Below are positions 34,167 through 43,821 of a stretch of DNA of 64,000 nt, piece by piece. The position numbers and the translations under genes are program-made. Under the pieces are notes generated by a model. That model did no database searches. It saw only the letters and a program-made list of their open reading frames with translations, and was not told where the DNA came from. How positions within the stretch are numbered: the first letter of the stretch is position 1; each line of letters begins with the position of its first letter. The stretch is taken from NCBI GenBank assembly GCA_963787345.1, contig CAWBCW010000026.1, forward strand, positions 821,291 to 885,290. The letters run 5' to 3'. This DNA is from Bacillus_BD sp963787345. Its GTDB lineage: Bacteria; Bacillota; Bacilli; Bacillales; Cytobacillaceae.

Positions 34167-35846
34167 TTGGGTTTATTACAGACAAAAAATGAAAAGGGAT
34201 TAGTTATCGGAGCCTTAGTGATCATTGCCTTATTTGTGGCCCCACTTTTTTTATTAGGAGAAAATGCTCACATTCGCGTGCATGATAATCTTGATTCAAA
34301 TTTAGCTTGGTATAAAGTCTTGAAGGAAAGTGGCGAAATTTTTGGACCGATTGAGACAGTTATTCCGCAGATTATGAATGGAAACTTGTCAAGAAATGCA
34401 TTTGGAACGGAATGGAGCGGGATTGTATGGCTGCATGCCCTACTTCCAACTATGCTCGCTTACGCCTTGAGCCAAACAATTACAAGGGTTTTTGCCTTTC
34501 TAGGAATGTATTTATTATTACGCGATCATTTTTTGCCTAAAAAAGAGTGGGCAATTATTCGGGTTGGGGTAGCCTTAACTTTTGCATTAACCCCTTTTTG
34601 GCCGTCAGGAATGCTAAGTACACTAGGAATGCCGCTTGCCTTATGGGCTTTTTTGCATATTCGCAAAGGGAGAATCTCTTGGCGGGAGTATGCTGTTTTT
34701 ACTTTGATGCCTCTGTATTCAAGTATTGTTCTTGGGATGTTCTTTTTTTTATTTGCTATGGGCATTCTTTGGGTTATAGACTTTGTTAGAAAGAAGCCAT
34801 ATACATTGGCGTTTCTAATTGCTCTTATTTATATGGGTCTTGTTTACATGTTAGTAGAATATCGGCTTGTCCATTCTTTTATTTTTGATGATGAACCAAA
34901 TAGTAGGGACGAATACATTCATGCCCGGTTGTCTGTATGGCGAGCCATTCTTTTAACTTTTAAAAACTATTCTCTTGGTCATACTCATGTGATGACAGTC
35001 CATACACTAGTCATTTTGCCCTTGCTAGTCATCGCCTTTCTCATCGTTTGGAAAAAGCGGTGGTGGAAGCAGGAGAAATCATTTGTATTTTTATTTATCT
35101 TAAATTTTCTATTATCCCTATGGTATGCCTTTTGGTTTTATAAGGGGTGGGAGCCGCTGACAATTAAATTTCACTTTCTGAATACGTTCAATTTTGCCCG
35201 GTTCCATTTCTTACGTCCGCTTGTTATTTATGTAAGTTTTGCTCTAGCATTAAAAATTATTTGGCAATCCCACAGAAGGGTGAAGTGGGTGATTCCAATT
35301 TGTATCGCCGCCCAACTAGCAGCATTGGTCCCGCATAATGAAGAAATTGCTTTTCAATCTAGACCTTCCGTGAGGGAGTTTTATGATGTTAAACTTTTTT
35401 CACAAATTAAAGAATATATCGGACTTCCCCAAGACGAGTATCGAGTTGCTAGTATCGGACTGCACCCGGCGATCGCCCAGTATAACGGATTTTATACTTT
35501 GGATTCCTATAATAATTTTTATCCATTGACTTACAAATATGAGTTTCGAAAAATAATCGAAAATGAACTGGATAAAAATAAAACGATCCAGACGTATTTT
35601 GATGAGTGGGGCGGCCGCTGTTACTTATTTACAGATGAACTGGGAAAGCATTATATGTTTAAAAAAACGTCCAAAAAGAAGCTGAAAAATCTTCAACTGC
35701 AAACGAGTTATTTTAAAGAGATGGGGGGGAAATATATTTTTTCAGCGATTCCAATTATTAATGCAGAAGAAAATCAACTTGTATTGGAAAAGGAGTTTAC
35801 AACGAAAAAATCAGTATGGAAGATTTATTTATATCGCGTTTTATAA
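34167..35846 (+). CDS. ykoS: YkoS-like polytopic membrane protein
   Basis: A membrane protein of about 559 aa of the YkoS (DUF6044) kind, with 10 or more membrane segments and an early LFLLGENAHIRVHDNLDSN motif, as in YkoS. The C-terminal 150 residues are soluble. The layout resembles GT-C glycosyltransferases or flippases. I choose TTG 34167 because GAGGTG is 7 nt upstream; TTG 34152 precedes that site. It is followed by the GT2 gene ykoT, suggesting joint work on surface glycan or lipid-linked sugar transfer. Confidence 0.78.
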   Translation: MGLLQTKNEKGLVIGALVIIALFVAPLFLLGENAHIRVHDNLDSNLAWYKVLKESGEIFGPIETVIPQIMNGNLSRNAFGTEWSGIVWLHALLPTMLAYALSQTITRVFAFLGMYLLLRDHFLPKKEWAIIRVGVALTFALTPFWPSGMLSTLGMPLALWAFLHIRKGRISWREYAVFTLMPLYSSIVLGMFFFLFAMGILWVIDFVRKKPYTLAFLIALIYMGLVYMLVEYRLVHSFIFDDEPNSRDEYIHARLSVWRAILLTFKNYSLGHTHVMTVHTLVILPLLVIAFLIVWKKRWWKQEKSFVFLFILNFLLSLWYAFWFYKGWEPLTIKFHFLNTFNFARFHFLRPLVIYVSFALALKIIWQSHRRVKWVIPICIAAQLAALVPHNEEIAFQSRPSVREFYDVKLFSQIKEYIGLPQDEYRVASIGLHPAIAQYNGFYTLDSYNNFYPLTYKYEFRKIIENELDKNKTIQTYFDEWGGRCYLFTDELGKHYMFKKTSKKKLKNLQLQTSYFKEMGGKYIFSAIPIINAEENQLVLEKEFTTKKSVWKIYLYRVL

Positions 35847-35900
35847 AGTGAAGCTCCCATCAGTGGAGGGTTCCATTGATGGTTAGTCAATCAGGTCTTT

Positions 35901-35972
35901 ACGGGCAGTTAAATCCCATCCTTTCCTTATTTATTTTTGTTTTTGAGTCTTGAAGTGGAACTTACTGCCCGT
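35901..35972. repeat. Inverted repeat ACGGGCAGT/ACTGCCCGT
   Basis: Perfect 9-bp arms with a 54-nt pyrimidine-rich spacer in the ykoS-ykoT gap. It may be a small repeat element or a weak attenuator. Confidence 0.45.
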
Positions 35973-36024
35973 TATGACGTGATAAATGTTAGATGTCTTT
36001 ACTTTTCATCATGGAGGGAACCTT

Positions 36025-37059
36025 ATGACTGCACCTGTTGTGACACTTGTTGTGCCATGTTATAACGAAGAAGAAATTTTGCCGCATACGATAAATACAT
36101 TACATGATTTAGTAACAGATTTAATGGGAGAAAAGTTGATTTCGAAGGAAAGTCGAATTCTTTTTGTTGATGATGGAAGTCGTGATGCGACATGGTCGAT
36201 CATTTATAAAGTAAGTCTAAAATCTGAAACCATTCGCGGATTAAAACTGGCCCGAAATGCGGGGCATCAAAATGCATTATTAGCCGGGTTATTTGCTGCA
36301 AAAACGATTTCTGATTGTGTGATTTCCTTAGATGCAGATTTACAAGATGATATTGGAATGATTCGTCTCTTTATCGAAAAATTTAATGAAGGAAATGAAA
36401 TTGTCTATGGTGTACGCAGAAAAAGGGATACTGATACATGGTTTAAACGTGTTAGCGCACAAGGTTTTTATAAGTTTATGGAAAAATTAGGCGTGCCTTT
36501 AGTTTATAATCATGCTGACTACCGTCTCATGAGCAAAAGGGCATTAGATTCATTGGAACGTTTTGATGAGGTGAATTTGTTTTTACGAGGAATTGTCCCG
36601 TTAATTGGCTTTCAATCGACTTCAGTCTACTATGACCGAAAAGAGCGTCTCGCTGGAGAAACGAAGTATCCTTTAAAGAAAATGTTAGCGTTTGCACTTA
36701 ATGGAATCACCTCCTTTTCTGTTACTCCGATTCGTTTCGTTATGATCACGGGCTGCACATTCTTTTTTACGAGTCTAATCTTTTTATGCTACTTTTTGAC
36801 CCTGAAATTCATTGGTGAAACAGAAATTGGCTGGACATCTTTAATTACGTCCATTTGGCTTATTGGAGGATTACAATTGATGGCGATTGGTCTGATCGGT
36901 GAGTATATCGGAAAAGTCTACCAAGAGTCGAAACGCAGACCTAAATATATCGTAGATGTCGATCTTTTAAATCTTGGAATGCCGGTTGTCGGAGACAATG
37001 ACCATAAGGTTTACGGGGAGGGGCAGGTACAAACCATCATGGTGTCAAAAAGTAATTAG
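36025..37059 (+). CDS. ykoT: YkoT-like family 2 glycosyltransferase
   Basis: A 344-aa DPM1/GtrB-like glycosyltransferase. The N-terminal GT-A domain has VVPCYNEEE, FVDDGSRDATW, LDADLQDD and an ERLAGETKYP stretch; two membrane segments near residues 240-295 anchor it. Such enzymes load a sugar onto undecaprenyl phosphate for a GT-C partner, here probably the YkoS protein. ATG 36025 follows GGAGGG by 6 nt; an upstream start lacks a site. Confidence 0.87.
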   Translation: MTAPVVTLVVPCYNEEEILPHTINTLHDLVTDLMGEKLISKESRILFVDDGSRDATWSIIYKVSLKSETIRGLKLARNAGHQNALLAGLFAAKTISDCVISLDADLQDDIGMIRLFIEKFNEGNEIVYGVRRKRDTDTWFKRVSAQGFYKFMEKLGVPLVYNHADYRLMSKRALDSLERFDEVNLFLRGIVPLIGFQSTSVYYDRKERLAGETKYPLKKMLAFALNGITSFSVTPIRFVMITGCTFFFTSLIFLCYFLTLKFIGETEIGWTSLITSIWLIGGLQLMAIGLIGEYIGKVYQESKRRPKYIVDVDLLNLGMPVVGDNDHKVYGEGQVQTIMVSKSN

Positions 37060-37060
37060 A

Positions 37061-37111
37061 AAAAAGGCGATTTCAAAAGGTGTACATTACATCTTGTGAA
37101 ATCGCCTTTTC
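37061..37111 (+). terminator. Terminator of ykoT
   Basis: AAAAGGCGATTTCA pairs with TGAAATCGCCTTTT around a 21-nt loop. Confidence 0.85.
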
Positions 37112-37129
37112 TTAACTTCATAGCTTTGC

Positions 37130-37186
37130 AAAGGAAATTTATCAGCAAGCTGAATAAAATCTGGGCGCAAATTATGCCATGGAGAA
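37130..37186 (+). repeat. Structured repeat, copy H (3' part, degraded)
   Basis: AAATTTATCAGCAAGCTGAA, then AATAAAATCTGGGCGCAAATT and CTTGATATTAT, align with the 3' half of copy C (AATTTATCTAGCGAGCTCAA, AATAAAATCTGGGCACAA). It lies between convergent genes, unlike most other copies. Confidence 0.55.
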
Positions 37187-37193
37187 CTTGATA

Positions 37194-38684
37194 TTATCTT
37201 TCATACTCTCGATTTAAATCACATTCTTCTAATGGGATAAATTTCGTCTTCTTCTTCCACTTATAGCCTAACCAAACGACAAGAAACAGGGGAAGGCCGA
37301 TGTAAGAAACTAAGACTCCGTACCAATCGACTTCATCGCTCATAAAGGCAGGGAAGTTTTGACCTAAAATAACAATAGTACATAGTACAAATGCAAATAT
37401 AGGGCCAAATGGATAGAACTTTGATTTATATGGCAGGTCCTTTAAGTCTTTCCCTTGTGCGATATAGGCTTTGCGGAAACGGTAATGACAAACCGCAATT
37501 CCTAGCCATGCAATAAAGCCTGACATCCCTGATGCATTTAACAGCCATAGATAGACAGCACCTTCTCCGAAAAAGGAAGCAAGAAAGGCAAGAGAACCAA
37601 CAAGTGCTGTAACAATTAAGGCGTTAATTGGAACGCCTCTTTTGTTCAATTTTCCTAAGAATTTCGGTGCTTTTCCTTCACGTGCTAAGTTCCAAAGCAT
37701 TCTTGTTGAAGCGTACATCCCTGAGTTTCCTGCTGAAAGCACGGCGGTTAAAATAATTGCGTTCATGACAGAGGCGGCGAAAGCAATTCCAGCTCTTTCT
37801 AAAATAAGTGTGAATGGACTCATCGCAACATCTCCGCTTGCAAGATTCTCATTTGTATATGGAATCAACAATCCAATAACTAGGATGGCTAATATATAAA
37901 ATAGTAGAATCCTCCAAAACACTTGTTTAATCGCTTTTGGAATGTTTTTTTCAGGATCTTCACTTTCTCCAGCTGCCGTACCAAGAAGTTCAGTTCCTTG
38001 GAAAGAGAAACCAGCAGCCATAAATACTCCCATTATTGCGAGAAAACCGCCATTAAAAGGGGCATTTTCAATCGTGAAGTTCGTAAATCCAACTGGTTCT
38101 GCACCTAAAATGCCAAAAATCATTAAAATACCGGTAATAATGAACACAATGACCGTTATGACTTTAATAAGTGAAAACCAATACTCGGATTCACCAAAAC
38201 CTTTTACAGAAAGGATGTTAATAAGAAACATTATGATGAGGCAAAGACTGCTCCAAATGATCGATGGTGTATCTGGGAACCAAAACTTCATAATTAAGGA
38301 AACGGCAGCGAGTTCAGCAGCGATTGTAATTGCCCAGTTATACCAGTAGTTCCATCCAAGGGCAAATCCTAGTGATGGATCAACAAATTTAGCAGCATAT
38401 GTACTAAAACTTCCAGTTACTGGCATGTACGCGCCCATTTCGGCTAAGCCTGTCATAAGGAAATAAACCATTGCGCCAATGAGTGCATATGCTAAGAGCG
38501 CTCCTCCAGGTCCTGCTGTATGAATCGCACCACCACTTGCGAGAAACAGTCCCGTTCCAATACAGCCTCCCAATGAGATCATCGTTAAGTGGCGTGCTTT
38601 TAAACTCCTCTTTAATTCTTGCGGTTGACCACTATTTTCACCTTTATCAGATTGCTCAAGTGGCTTTGCATTAGATGATTGCAT
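37194..38684 (-). CDS. Amino-acid permease (APC superfamily)
   Basis: A 496-aa transporter with about 12 membrane segments. The N-terminal signature is LKARHLTMISLGGCIGTGLFLASG, followed by GPGGALLAYALIGAMVYFLMT and GTELLGTAAGESEDPEKNIPKA, typical of the amino acid transporter (AAT) family with cytosolic charged ends. Substrate is not readable; lysine, arginine or aromatic permeases are all possible. Single gene. Confidence 0.87.
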   Translation of the reverse strand: MQSSNAKPLEQSDKGENSGQPQELKRSLKARHLTMISLGGCIGTGLFLASGGAIHTAGPGGALLAYALIGAMVYFLMTGLAEMGAYMPVTGSFSTYAAKFVDPSLGFALGWNYWYNWAITIAAELAAVSLIMKFWFPDTPSIIWSSLCLIIMFLINILSVKGFGESEYWFSLIKVITVIVFIITGILMIFGILGAEPVGFTNFTIENAPFNGGFLAIMGVFMAAGFSFQGTELLGTAAGESEDPEKNIPKAIKQVFWRILLFYILAILVIGLLIPYTNENLASGDVAMSPFTLILERAGIAFAASVMNAIILTAVLSAGNSGMYASTRMLWNLAREGKAPKFLGKLNKRGVPINALIVTALVGSLAFLASFFGEGAVYLWLLNASGMSGFIAWLGIAVCHYRFRKAYIAQGKDLKDLPYKSKFYPFGPIFAFVLCTIVILGQNFPAFMSDEVDWYGVLVSYIGLPLFLVVWLGYKWKKKTKFIPLEECDLNREYER

Positions 38685-38850
38685 ATTAAAAACTCCAATT
38701 TTTTTTATTATTGTCCCTCGATATTATACTAAACAAACAATAAAATTCAATGGAAAAAATGTGAACTTAAAGGATTTCCTCTATACATAATGATATTAAA
38801 GTGATATCATTATGATAACAAAAGAATATTAGAAAGGTGTGAATGAATTT

Positions 38851-39717
38851 ATGAAAGAAAAGGAAATTTTTAAGTTAAATGGTTTTATTGGTGTGCTTAT
38901 TGAACTATTATTGATTGTCGGTACGATCCTTTCTATTCGAACGTTTATTTTAAGTGGAGATGCTGCAGCATTTATTTTGGGAATTATTCTTCTTTTAGTT
39001 TTTCTCTTATTGGCAACGGGCTTTTCAATCATCCAGCCTAATCAGGCAAAAGTATTTACGCTTTTTGGTAATTATTTGGGCGTTATTAAACAGGAAGGAT
39101 TTTGGTTTACTGTTCCCTTAACAGTAAGAAGAAATGTCTCATTAAGAGTCATTAATTTTAATAGTGATAAATTAAAGGTTAATGACTTGGAAGGGAATCC
39201 AATTGAAATTGCTGCAGTAGTTGTTTATCGAGTTTTTGATTCTGCTAAAGCTGTATTTGATGTGGAGGATTATAAAGAGTTTGTTCATACACAAAGTGAA
39301 ACAGGGTTACGTCATATTGCAGGCCAATACCCGTATGATAATTTTAACAATGATTTTGAAATTTCGCTTCGCCAACACTCAGATGAAGTAGGGGACGAGT
39401 TAACAAAAGACTTACAAAAGAGATTCTCGGTTGCCGGAGTTGAGATTATTGAAGCGAGAATCATGCACTTGGCTTACTCTAGTGAGATTGCCCATTCGAT
39501 GCTGCAACGACAGCAAGCAAAAGCGGTGCTTGCGGCAAGGAAGGTCATTGTTGATGGAGCTGTTTCTATGGTAAAATCAGCAATTGATCAGTTAAATGCC
39601 GAACAAGTGGTTGAGCTTGATGAGGAAAAAAAGGCACAAATGGTGAATAATCTATTGGTTGCTCTTGTTTCAGATAAAGGAAATCAGCCAATCATTAATA
39701 CGGGAAGCATCTATTAA
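38851..39717 (+). CDS. SPFH/band-7 (stomatin-like) membrane protein
   Basis: A 288-aa protein. Two hydrophobic segments near residues 8-60 (IGVLIELLLIVGTILSI; AAFILGIILLLVFLLLATGFSII) precede the band-7 domain (IQPNQAKVFTLFGNYLGVIKQEGFWFTVP, DLEGNPIEIAAVVVYRVFDSAKAVFDV). The C-terminal helix has EIAHSMLQRQQAKAVLAARK. SPFH proteins oligomerise in membrane microdomains. ATG 38851 follows AAAGGTG at 12 nt. A ribbon-helix-helix-like gene starts 14 bp after the stop, likely in the same operon. Confidence 0.87.
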   Translation: MKEKEIFKLNGFIGVLIELLLIVGTILSIRTFILSGDAAAFILGIILLLVFLLLATGFSIIQPNQAKVFTLFGNYLGVIKQEGFWFTVPLTVRRNVSLRVINFNSDKLKVNDLEGNPIEIAAVVVYRVFDSAKAVFDVEDYKEFVHTQSETGLRHIAGQYPYDNFNNDFEISLRQHSDEVGDELTKDLQKRFSVAGVEIIEARIMHLAYSSEIAHSMLQRQQAKAVLAARKVIVDGAVSMVKSAIDQLNAEQVVELDEEKKAQMVNNLLVALVSDKGNQPIINTGSIY

Positions 39718-39731
39718 GGTTGTGATATAAG

Positions 39732-39887
39732 GTGCCAGTAAAAAAGCGCTTTTTACTTCGGGTTGATCAAAAAGTATATGACGCACTCGAAAAATGGGCA
39801 AGCGATGAACTAAGAAGTGTAAATGCTCAAATCGAAATTCTCCTAAAAAAAGCTTTAAAGGAAGCAGGAAGAAAGAAAGATGAGTAA
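39732..39887 (+). CDS. Small ribbon-helix-helix (Arc-like) protein
   Basis: A 51-aa protein with GTG start: VPVKKRFLLRVDQKVYDALE, then KWASDELRSVNAQIEILLKKAL. The pattern of a beta strand (FLLRVD) with two helices and NAQIE is the Arc/MetJ-like DNA-binding fold. It lies 14 bp after the SPFH gene, before a strong terminator. TATAAGGTG before the start. It may regulate its own operon, or act as an antitoxin-like protein without visible toxin. Confidence 0.75.
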   Translation: MPVKKRFLLRVDQKVYDALEKWASDELRSVNAQIEILLKKALKEAGRKKDE

Positions 39888-39892
39888 GAGGT

Positions 39893-39935
39893 GCCGGGTT
39901 GTTATCCAGAAAGTGGATAACAACCCGGCTTTTTT
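39893..39935 (+). terminator. Strong terminator of the SPFH operon
   Basis: Perfect 15-bp stem GCCGGGTTGTTATCC / GGATAACAACCCGGC, 7-nt loop, six Ts. Confidence 0.95.
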
Positions 39936-40135
39936 AGCTCGATTTTGATTTATGTTAGAAAAATAACGAATTTTGTCGAATTTTATACTTATATTTTAAT
40001 ATAGCTATTTACTTTTTCGCTTCAGATGTGTAATAATAGGCAATATCATTTAAGGCTTTATTCATAAATTCGTTATATTAGTATAAATTGTTCGAATATT
40101 ACGATAGAGCCGAAATATATAAGGGGGCGAACGAA

Positions 40136-41489
40136 GTGAGTTCAAAGAAAATGTCAACAGGTGATATGGTAGCTACTGGGCTTATGCTTTTTGCCCTATT
40201 TTTCGGGGCAGGGAATTTAATCTTCCCACCAGCATTAGGTCAAGCCGCAGGTACTAATTTTTGGCCAGCAATTATAGGGTTTTTATTAACAGGTGTAGGC
40301 TTACCTCTGCTAGGTGTTCTTGCTATCGGTTTATCAGGTCATAATCATTTACAATCGATGGCTAATAGAATTAATCCAACTTTTTCATTAGTCTTTACGG
40401 TGATCTTATATCTATCAATTGGGCCGTTTTTCGCAATTCCACGTACTGGAACTGTATCGTACGAAATTGGGATTAAACCATTTTTACCAGCAACAGCAGG
40501 TGGTTTTGATCTAGGATTATTAATTTATACAATTGTGTTCTTCGTTATCGTAGGGTGGTTATCTCTTAATCCTAGTAAAATTGTCGATCGTGTCGGTAAA
40601 TTAATGACGCCAGTTATTATTAATTGCAATATTAATTCTATTAGTTGCCGCATTTGTAAATCCAATTGATAAAGCAATGGCACCAATTGGAGACTATGTT
40701 AATAATTCATTTCTTACAGGTTTCCAAGAAGGGTATTTAACAATGGATACTCTAGCATCTTTAGTATTTGGAATTATTGTTATCAATGCGATTAAAGCAA
40801 AAGGGATTACAGAGCCGAAAAGAATTGCTGGTCTTACATTGAAAGTAGGATTAATTGCATCAGGCTGTTTAGCATTTATTTACTTAGGTCTTGGGTACTT
40901 AGGAAATACAGCTAACTTTGCAGCTGGAGAAGCGAACAATGGTCCTGCAATCTTAACAGAAGCTTCAGCTGCGTATTTCGGAGTGTATGGAAATATCATT
41001 TTAGGTTTTGCAATTATATTTGCTTGTTTAACAACTGCGATTGGATTAATTTCATCATGTGCGAGTTATTTCCAAACGATCTTCCCACGCTTAACATATA
41101 AACAATTAGCAATTATATTTACTATTTTTAGTGCCGCAATTGCAAACATTGGTTTAAGTCAATTAATTACGATTTCAGTTCCAGTTTTAGTTGCTATCTA
41201 TCCAATTGCGATCGTATTAATCTTTTTAACTTTTGCAGAGCCACTTTACAAAGGCCGTGTTGAAGTTTATCGTTATAGCTTATTGTTAACAGGTATCGTA
41301 AGTTTAGTGGACGGTATTAAAGCAGCAGGCATTCCTTTAGAAGGCTTATATGATGTTTTTGGAGCGATTTTACCGTTATTTGATTCAGGAATGGGTTGGT
41401 TGCTGCCAGCACTGGTTGGAGCAATCATTGGGTACGTTATCTCATTAACACGCGGACAAAGTCCTGAAGAGTTAAAAAAGGCAAATTAA
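40136..41489 (+). pseudogene. brnQ: brnQ, branched-chain amino acid carrier, frameshifted
   Basis: A BrnQ (LIVCS family) transporter, start GTG 40136 after AGGGGG. The first frame gives ATGLMLFALFFGAGNLIFPP and continues to RVGKLMTPVII, then runs to a stop at 40667. In another frame LLIAILILLVAAFVNPIDKA continues, then APIGDYVNNSF and onward to residue 450 or so. The shift lies near 40615-40625 in GTTATTATTAATTG. Both halves are otherwise well conserved, so the lesion is recent or a base error. Confidence 0.82.
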
Positions 41490-41491
41490 AT

Positions 41492-41525
41492 AAAAAATGA
41501 TCCCTTAGTGGGATCATTTTTTTTA
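41492..41525 (+). terminator. Terminator of brnQ
   Basis: Stem AAAAATGATCCC / GGGATCATTTTT with U run. Confidence 0.92.
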
Positions 41526-41582
41526 TGTTAATTCGTTCCTTTTCAACATATACATATGAAAAGGAATAAGGGGGAAACGAGA

Positions 41583-42497
41583 ATGATTTCAAAAATTTCA
41601 AGAAGTTTCTTCCTTCATGTTTCTAAAAATTCTTATCTCAATAAAGCTGCAAGACGGTGGGGGTTAAAACTTGGTGCGTCTCAAGTCGTTGCAGGAGATC
41701 GGATAGAGAGTATGGTTAAAAAGGTTAAGGAACTTAACAATGAGGGATTCCTATGTACGTTGGATCATCTAGGAGAGTTTGTTACGAGTAGGGATGAAGC
41801 CGTAGAAGCAACGAACCACATCATTAAGACAGTAGAAACGATTGCAAGAGAAGGTTTAAACAGTCAAATATCGGTAAAATTAACCCAGCTTGGATTCGAT
41901 ATTGAGCGGGATTTTTGCGTTCAAAATATGTATCGAATTCTTCATGAAGCAAAAAAGAATCGAATATTTGTGACCATTGATATGGAAGACTATCCACATT
42001 GTGAAAGAACGTTAGAGGTTTTAAAAGAATTACGAAAAACATTTACAAATGTGGGAACGGTGATTCAAGCATATCTTTTTCGATCAGAACAAGATGTAAT
42101 TGAATGTAAAGGGATTCCACTTAGACTTGTTAAAGGTGCATATAACGAGTCGAAGACAGTTGCGTTCCAGGATAAAAAAATGATTGATGAAAATTTTATC
42201 AAGTTAATCAACCTTCACCTGTTAAGCGAAAGTTTTACGGCGATTGCTACTCATGATCATCATATTATTAATAAAGTGAAAGAAATCGTGCAAGAACATC
42301 GTATACCGAATGACCGGTTTGAATTTCAAATGCTTTATGGGTTTAGGAAAGAATTGCAGCGGAATCTCATAAAAGAAGGTTATCCGCTTAGAGTTTACGT
42401 TCCCTATGGGGAGGATTGGTTTGCTTATTATATGCGAAGATTGGCAGAAAGACCTCAAAATATAAGTTTTGCGTTAAGAGGATTCTTTTCAAAATGA
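41583..42497 (+). CDS. Proline dehydrogenase
   Basis: A 304-aa monofunctional PRODH (FAD TIM barrel) that oxidises proline to pyrroline-5-carboxylate and passes electrons to the respiratory chain. Signatures: SVKLTQLGFDIERDFC, VTIDMEDYPHCERTLEV, VIQAYLFRSEQDV, RLVKGAYNESKTVAFQD, TAIATHDHHII, EFQMLYGFRKEL and the C-terminal YYMRRLAERPQN. ATG 41583 after GGGGGAAACG. Also called PutB/FadM in Bacillus. Confidence 0.93.
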   Translation: MISKISRSFFLHVSKNSYLNKAARRWGLKLGASQVVAGDRIESMVKKVKELNNEGFLCTLDHLGEFVTSRDEAVEATNHIIKTVETIAREGLNSQISVKLTQLGFDIERDFCVQNMYRILHEAKKNRIFVTIDMEDYPHCERTLEVLKELRKTFTNVGTVIQAYLFRSEQDVIECKGIPLRLVKGAYNESKTVAFQDKKMIDENFIKLINLHLLSESFTAIATHDHHIINKVKEIVQEHRIPNDRFEFQMLYGFRKELQRNLIKEGYPLRVYVPYGEDWFAYYMRRLAERPQNISFALRGFFSK

Positions 42498-42586
42498 GTT
42501 TTCATTTGATGAGTGTAAACGATAGCGATGATATAATGAGAGGTAAATACTTCCAAATCGATTGAAGTTTAAAGAAGGAATCGAGA

Positions 42587-43104
42587 ATGAAAGTAGTAAA
42601 ATATTTAATCATAATCGTGCTTGGGTTTGCCATTTTGTTAACTTTTGATGATAAGAAAATGATTCCTTCACCACTAACATTTGAAGTAATAACAACGGAT
42701 GATGAGGTCAATTTGATCATCGCGCAGACTGACACTATTTATCCTAAAACCTCGTTGAAAAAGGAGGTATTTTGGGATTCATATCAAAATGTGGATGGAA
42801 AACGGATGAATTCCATTGCTAAAATTACAGATACTTTTATTGAAGAAGTGATCAAACGGCAGCCAGACGGATTGATTTTAAGTGGTGATTTAACCTTCAA
42901 TGGAGAAGAGAGAAGTGATGAAGAATTAGCAATGAAATTTTAAAAAAGTAGAGAAGAGCGGGATTCCAGTAATGGTGATACCTGAAAATCATGTTATAAG
43001 TAATTTTTATGCAAGCGGTTTATCGAGATCCTCGTTCATTAAGTTATGTAACCGCCATTACGGAGGATATTTGGTTCTTTATAATCGATTCCCAGTCGGT
43101 ATAA
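42587..43104 (+). pseudogene. Decayed metallophosphoesterase
   Basis: The first frame keeps an N-terminal membrane anchor, LIIAQTDTIYPKTSL, NSIAKITDTFIEEVIKRQPDGLILSGDLTFNGEERSDEELA, as in secreted calcineurin-type phosphoesterases, but stops at 42943. Downstream, SGIPVMVIPENHVIS and then SLSYVTAITEDIWFFIIDSQ continue the family in other frames, ending at a stop at 43102. The family GNHD has become ENHV and the last two thirds are gone. This is a true, old pseudogene rather than a sequencing slip. The stretch from 43105 to 43272 holds nothing that I recognise. Confidence 0.75.
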
Positions 43105-43272
43105 AAATAATAATGCTCGCTTAAAATCGGATGCAACCAGTATAATATAGAAGTTAAAATAGTAATTTAAAAATAGCAGAAAATACAAGGAATAAAATGT
43201 TCTTTTAATAAAATAGTAACTACTATATAATAAAGAAATTATGAAACATAGTGCCTTAAGAGGAGATAAAAT

Positions 43273-43821
43273 ATGGAGAAATATGAACTGCCGCTAAAGG
43301 AAAAAAGCATCGTTTTCGTTGGTTTTATGGGTGTCGGAAAATCTACAATTGGCAAGCTGGTGGCGCAAAAGCTATATCGAGATTTCATTGACACAGATGA
43401 GGAAATCGAAAAGGAATTTGGTATGCCTACGACTGAAATATTTGAAACTTTCGGTGAAAGAACGTTTCGTGAAAAAGAGCAATCGCTTATTGTCGATTCA
43501 AGCCAGCAACCGCTAAAGGTGATTTCTTTGGGAGGAGGCGCGTTTTTAAACGAAAATATTCGTAAAGCTTGTTTGAGTAACTGCTTAGTGCTGTTTTTGG
43601 ATTTATCTTTTGAGAACTGGAAAGAACGAATGGGGATGCTCATTGACAGCCGACCGGTTCTACAAAATAAAAGTATGGAGCAAATTGAAGAGTTATATAA
43701 TAGCCGACAAGCAGCATATGCCCTTCATCATTCGAAAGTAGTGACGGATCATTTAAACCCTGAAGAAGCGGCTGAGTATATTGTAGAGTCTTTAAAGTTA
43801 GCATGGGAATTGTATAGTTAA
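43273..43821 (+). CDS. aroK: Shikimate kinase
   Basis: A 182-aa kinase that phosphorylates shikimate for aromatic amino acid synthesis. Walker A GFMGVGKSTIGKLVA, shikimate-binding FIDTDEEIEKEFG (Asp) and FGERTFREKE, then ISLGGGAF, lid Arg in DSRPVLQN. Slightly long at the C-terminus. GAGGAG before the ATG. Single gene; no other aro genes nearby. Confidence 0.92.
   Translation: MEKYELPLKEKSIVFVGFMGVGKSTIGKLVAQKLYRDFIDTDEEIEKEFGMPTTEIFETFGERTFREKEQSLIVDSSQQPLKVISLGGGAFLNENIRKACLSNCLVLFLDLSFENWKERMGMLIDSRPVLQNKSMEQIEELYNSRQAAYALHHSKVVTDHLNPEEAAEYIVESLKLAWELYS

Noticed and set aside
37923..38349. Plus-strand frames antisense to the amino-acid permease
   Set aside because: Long antisense frames arise from codon bias of the permease; no start site and no family.
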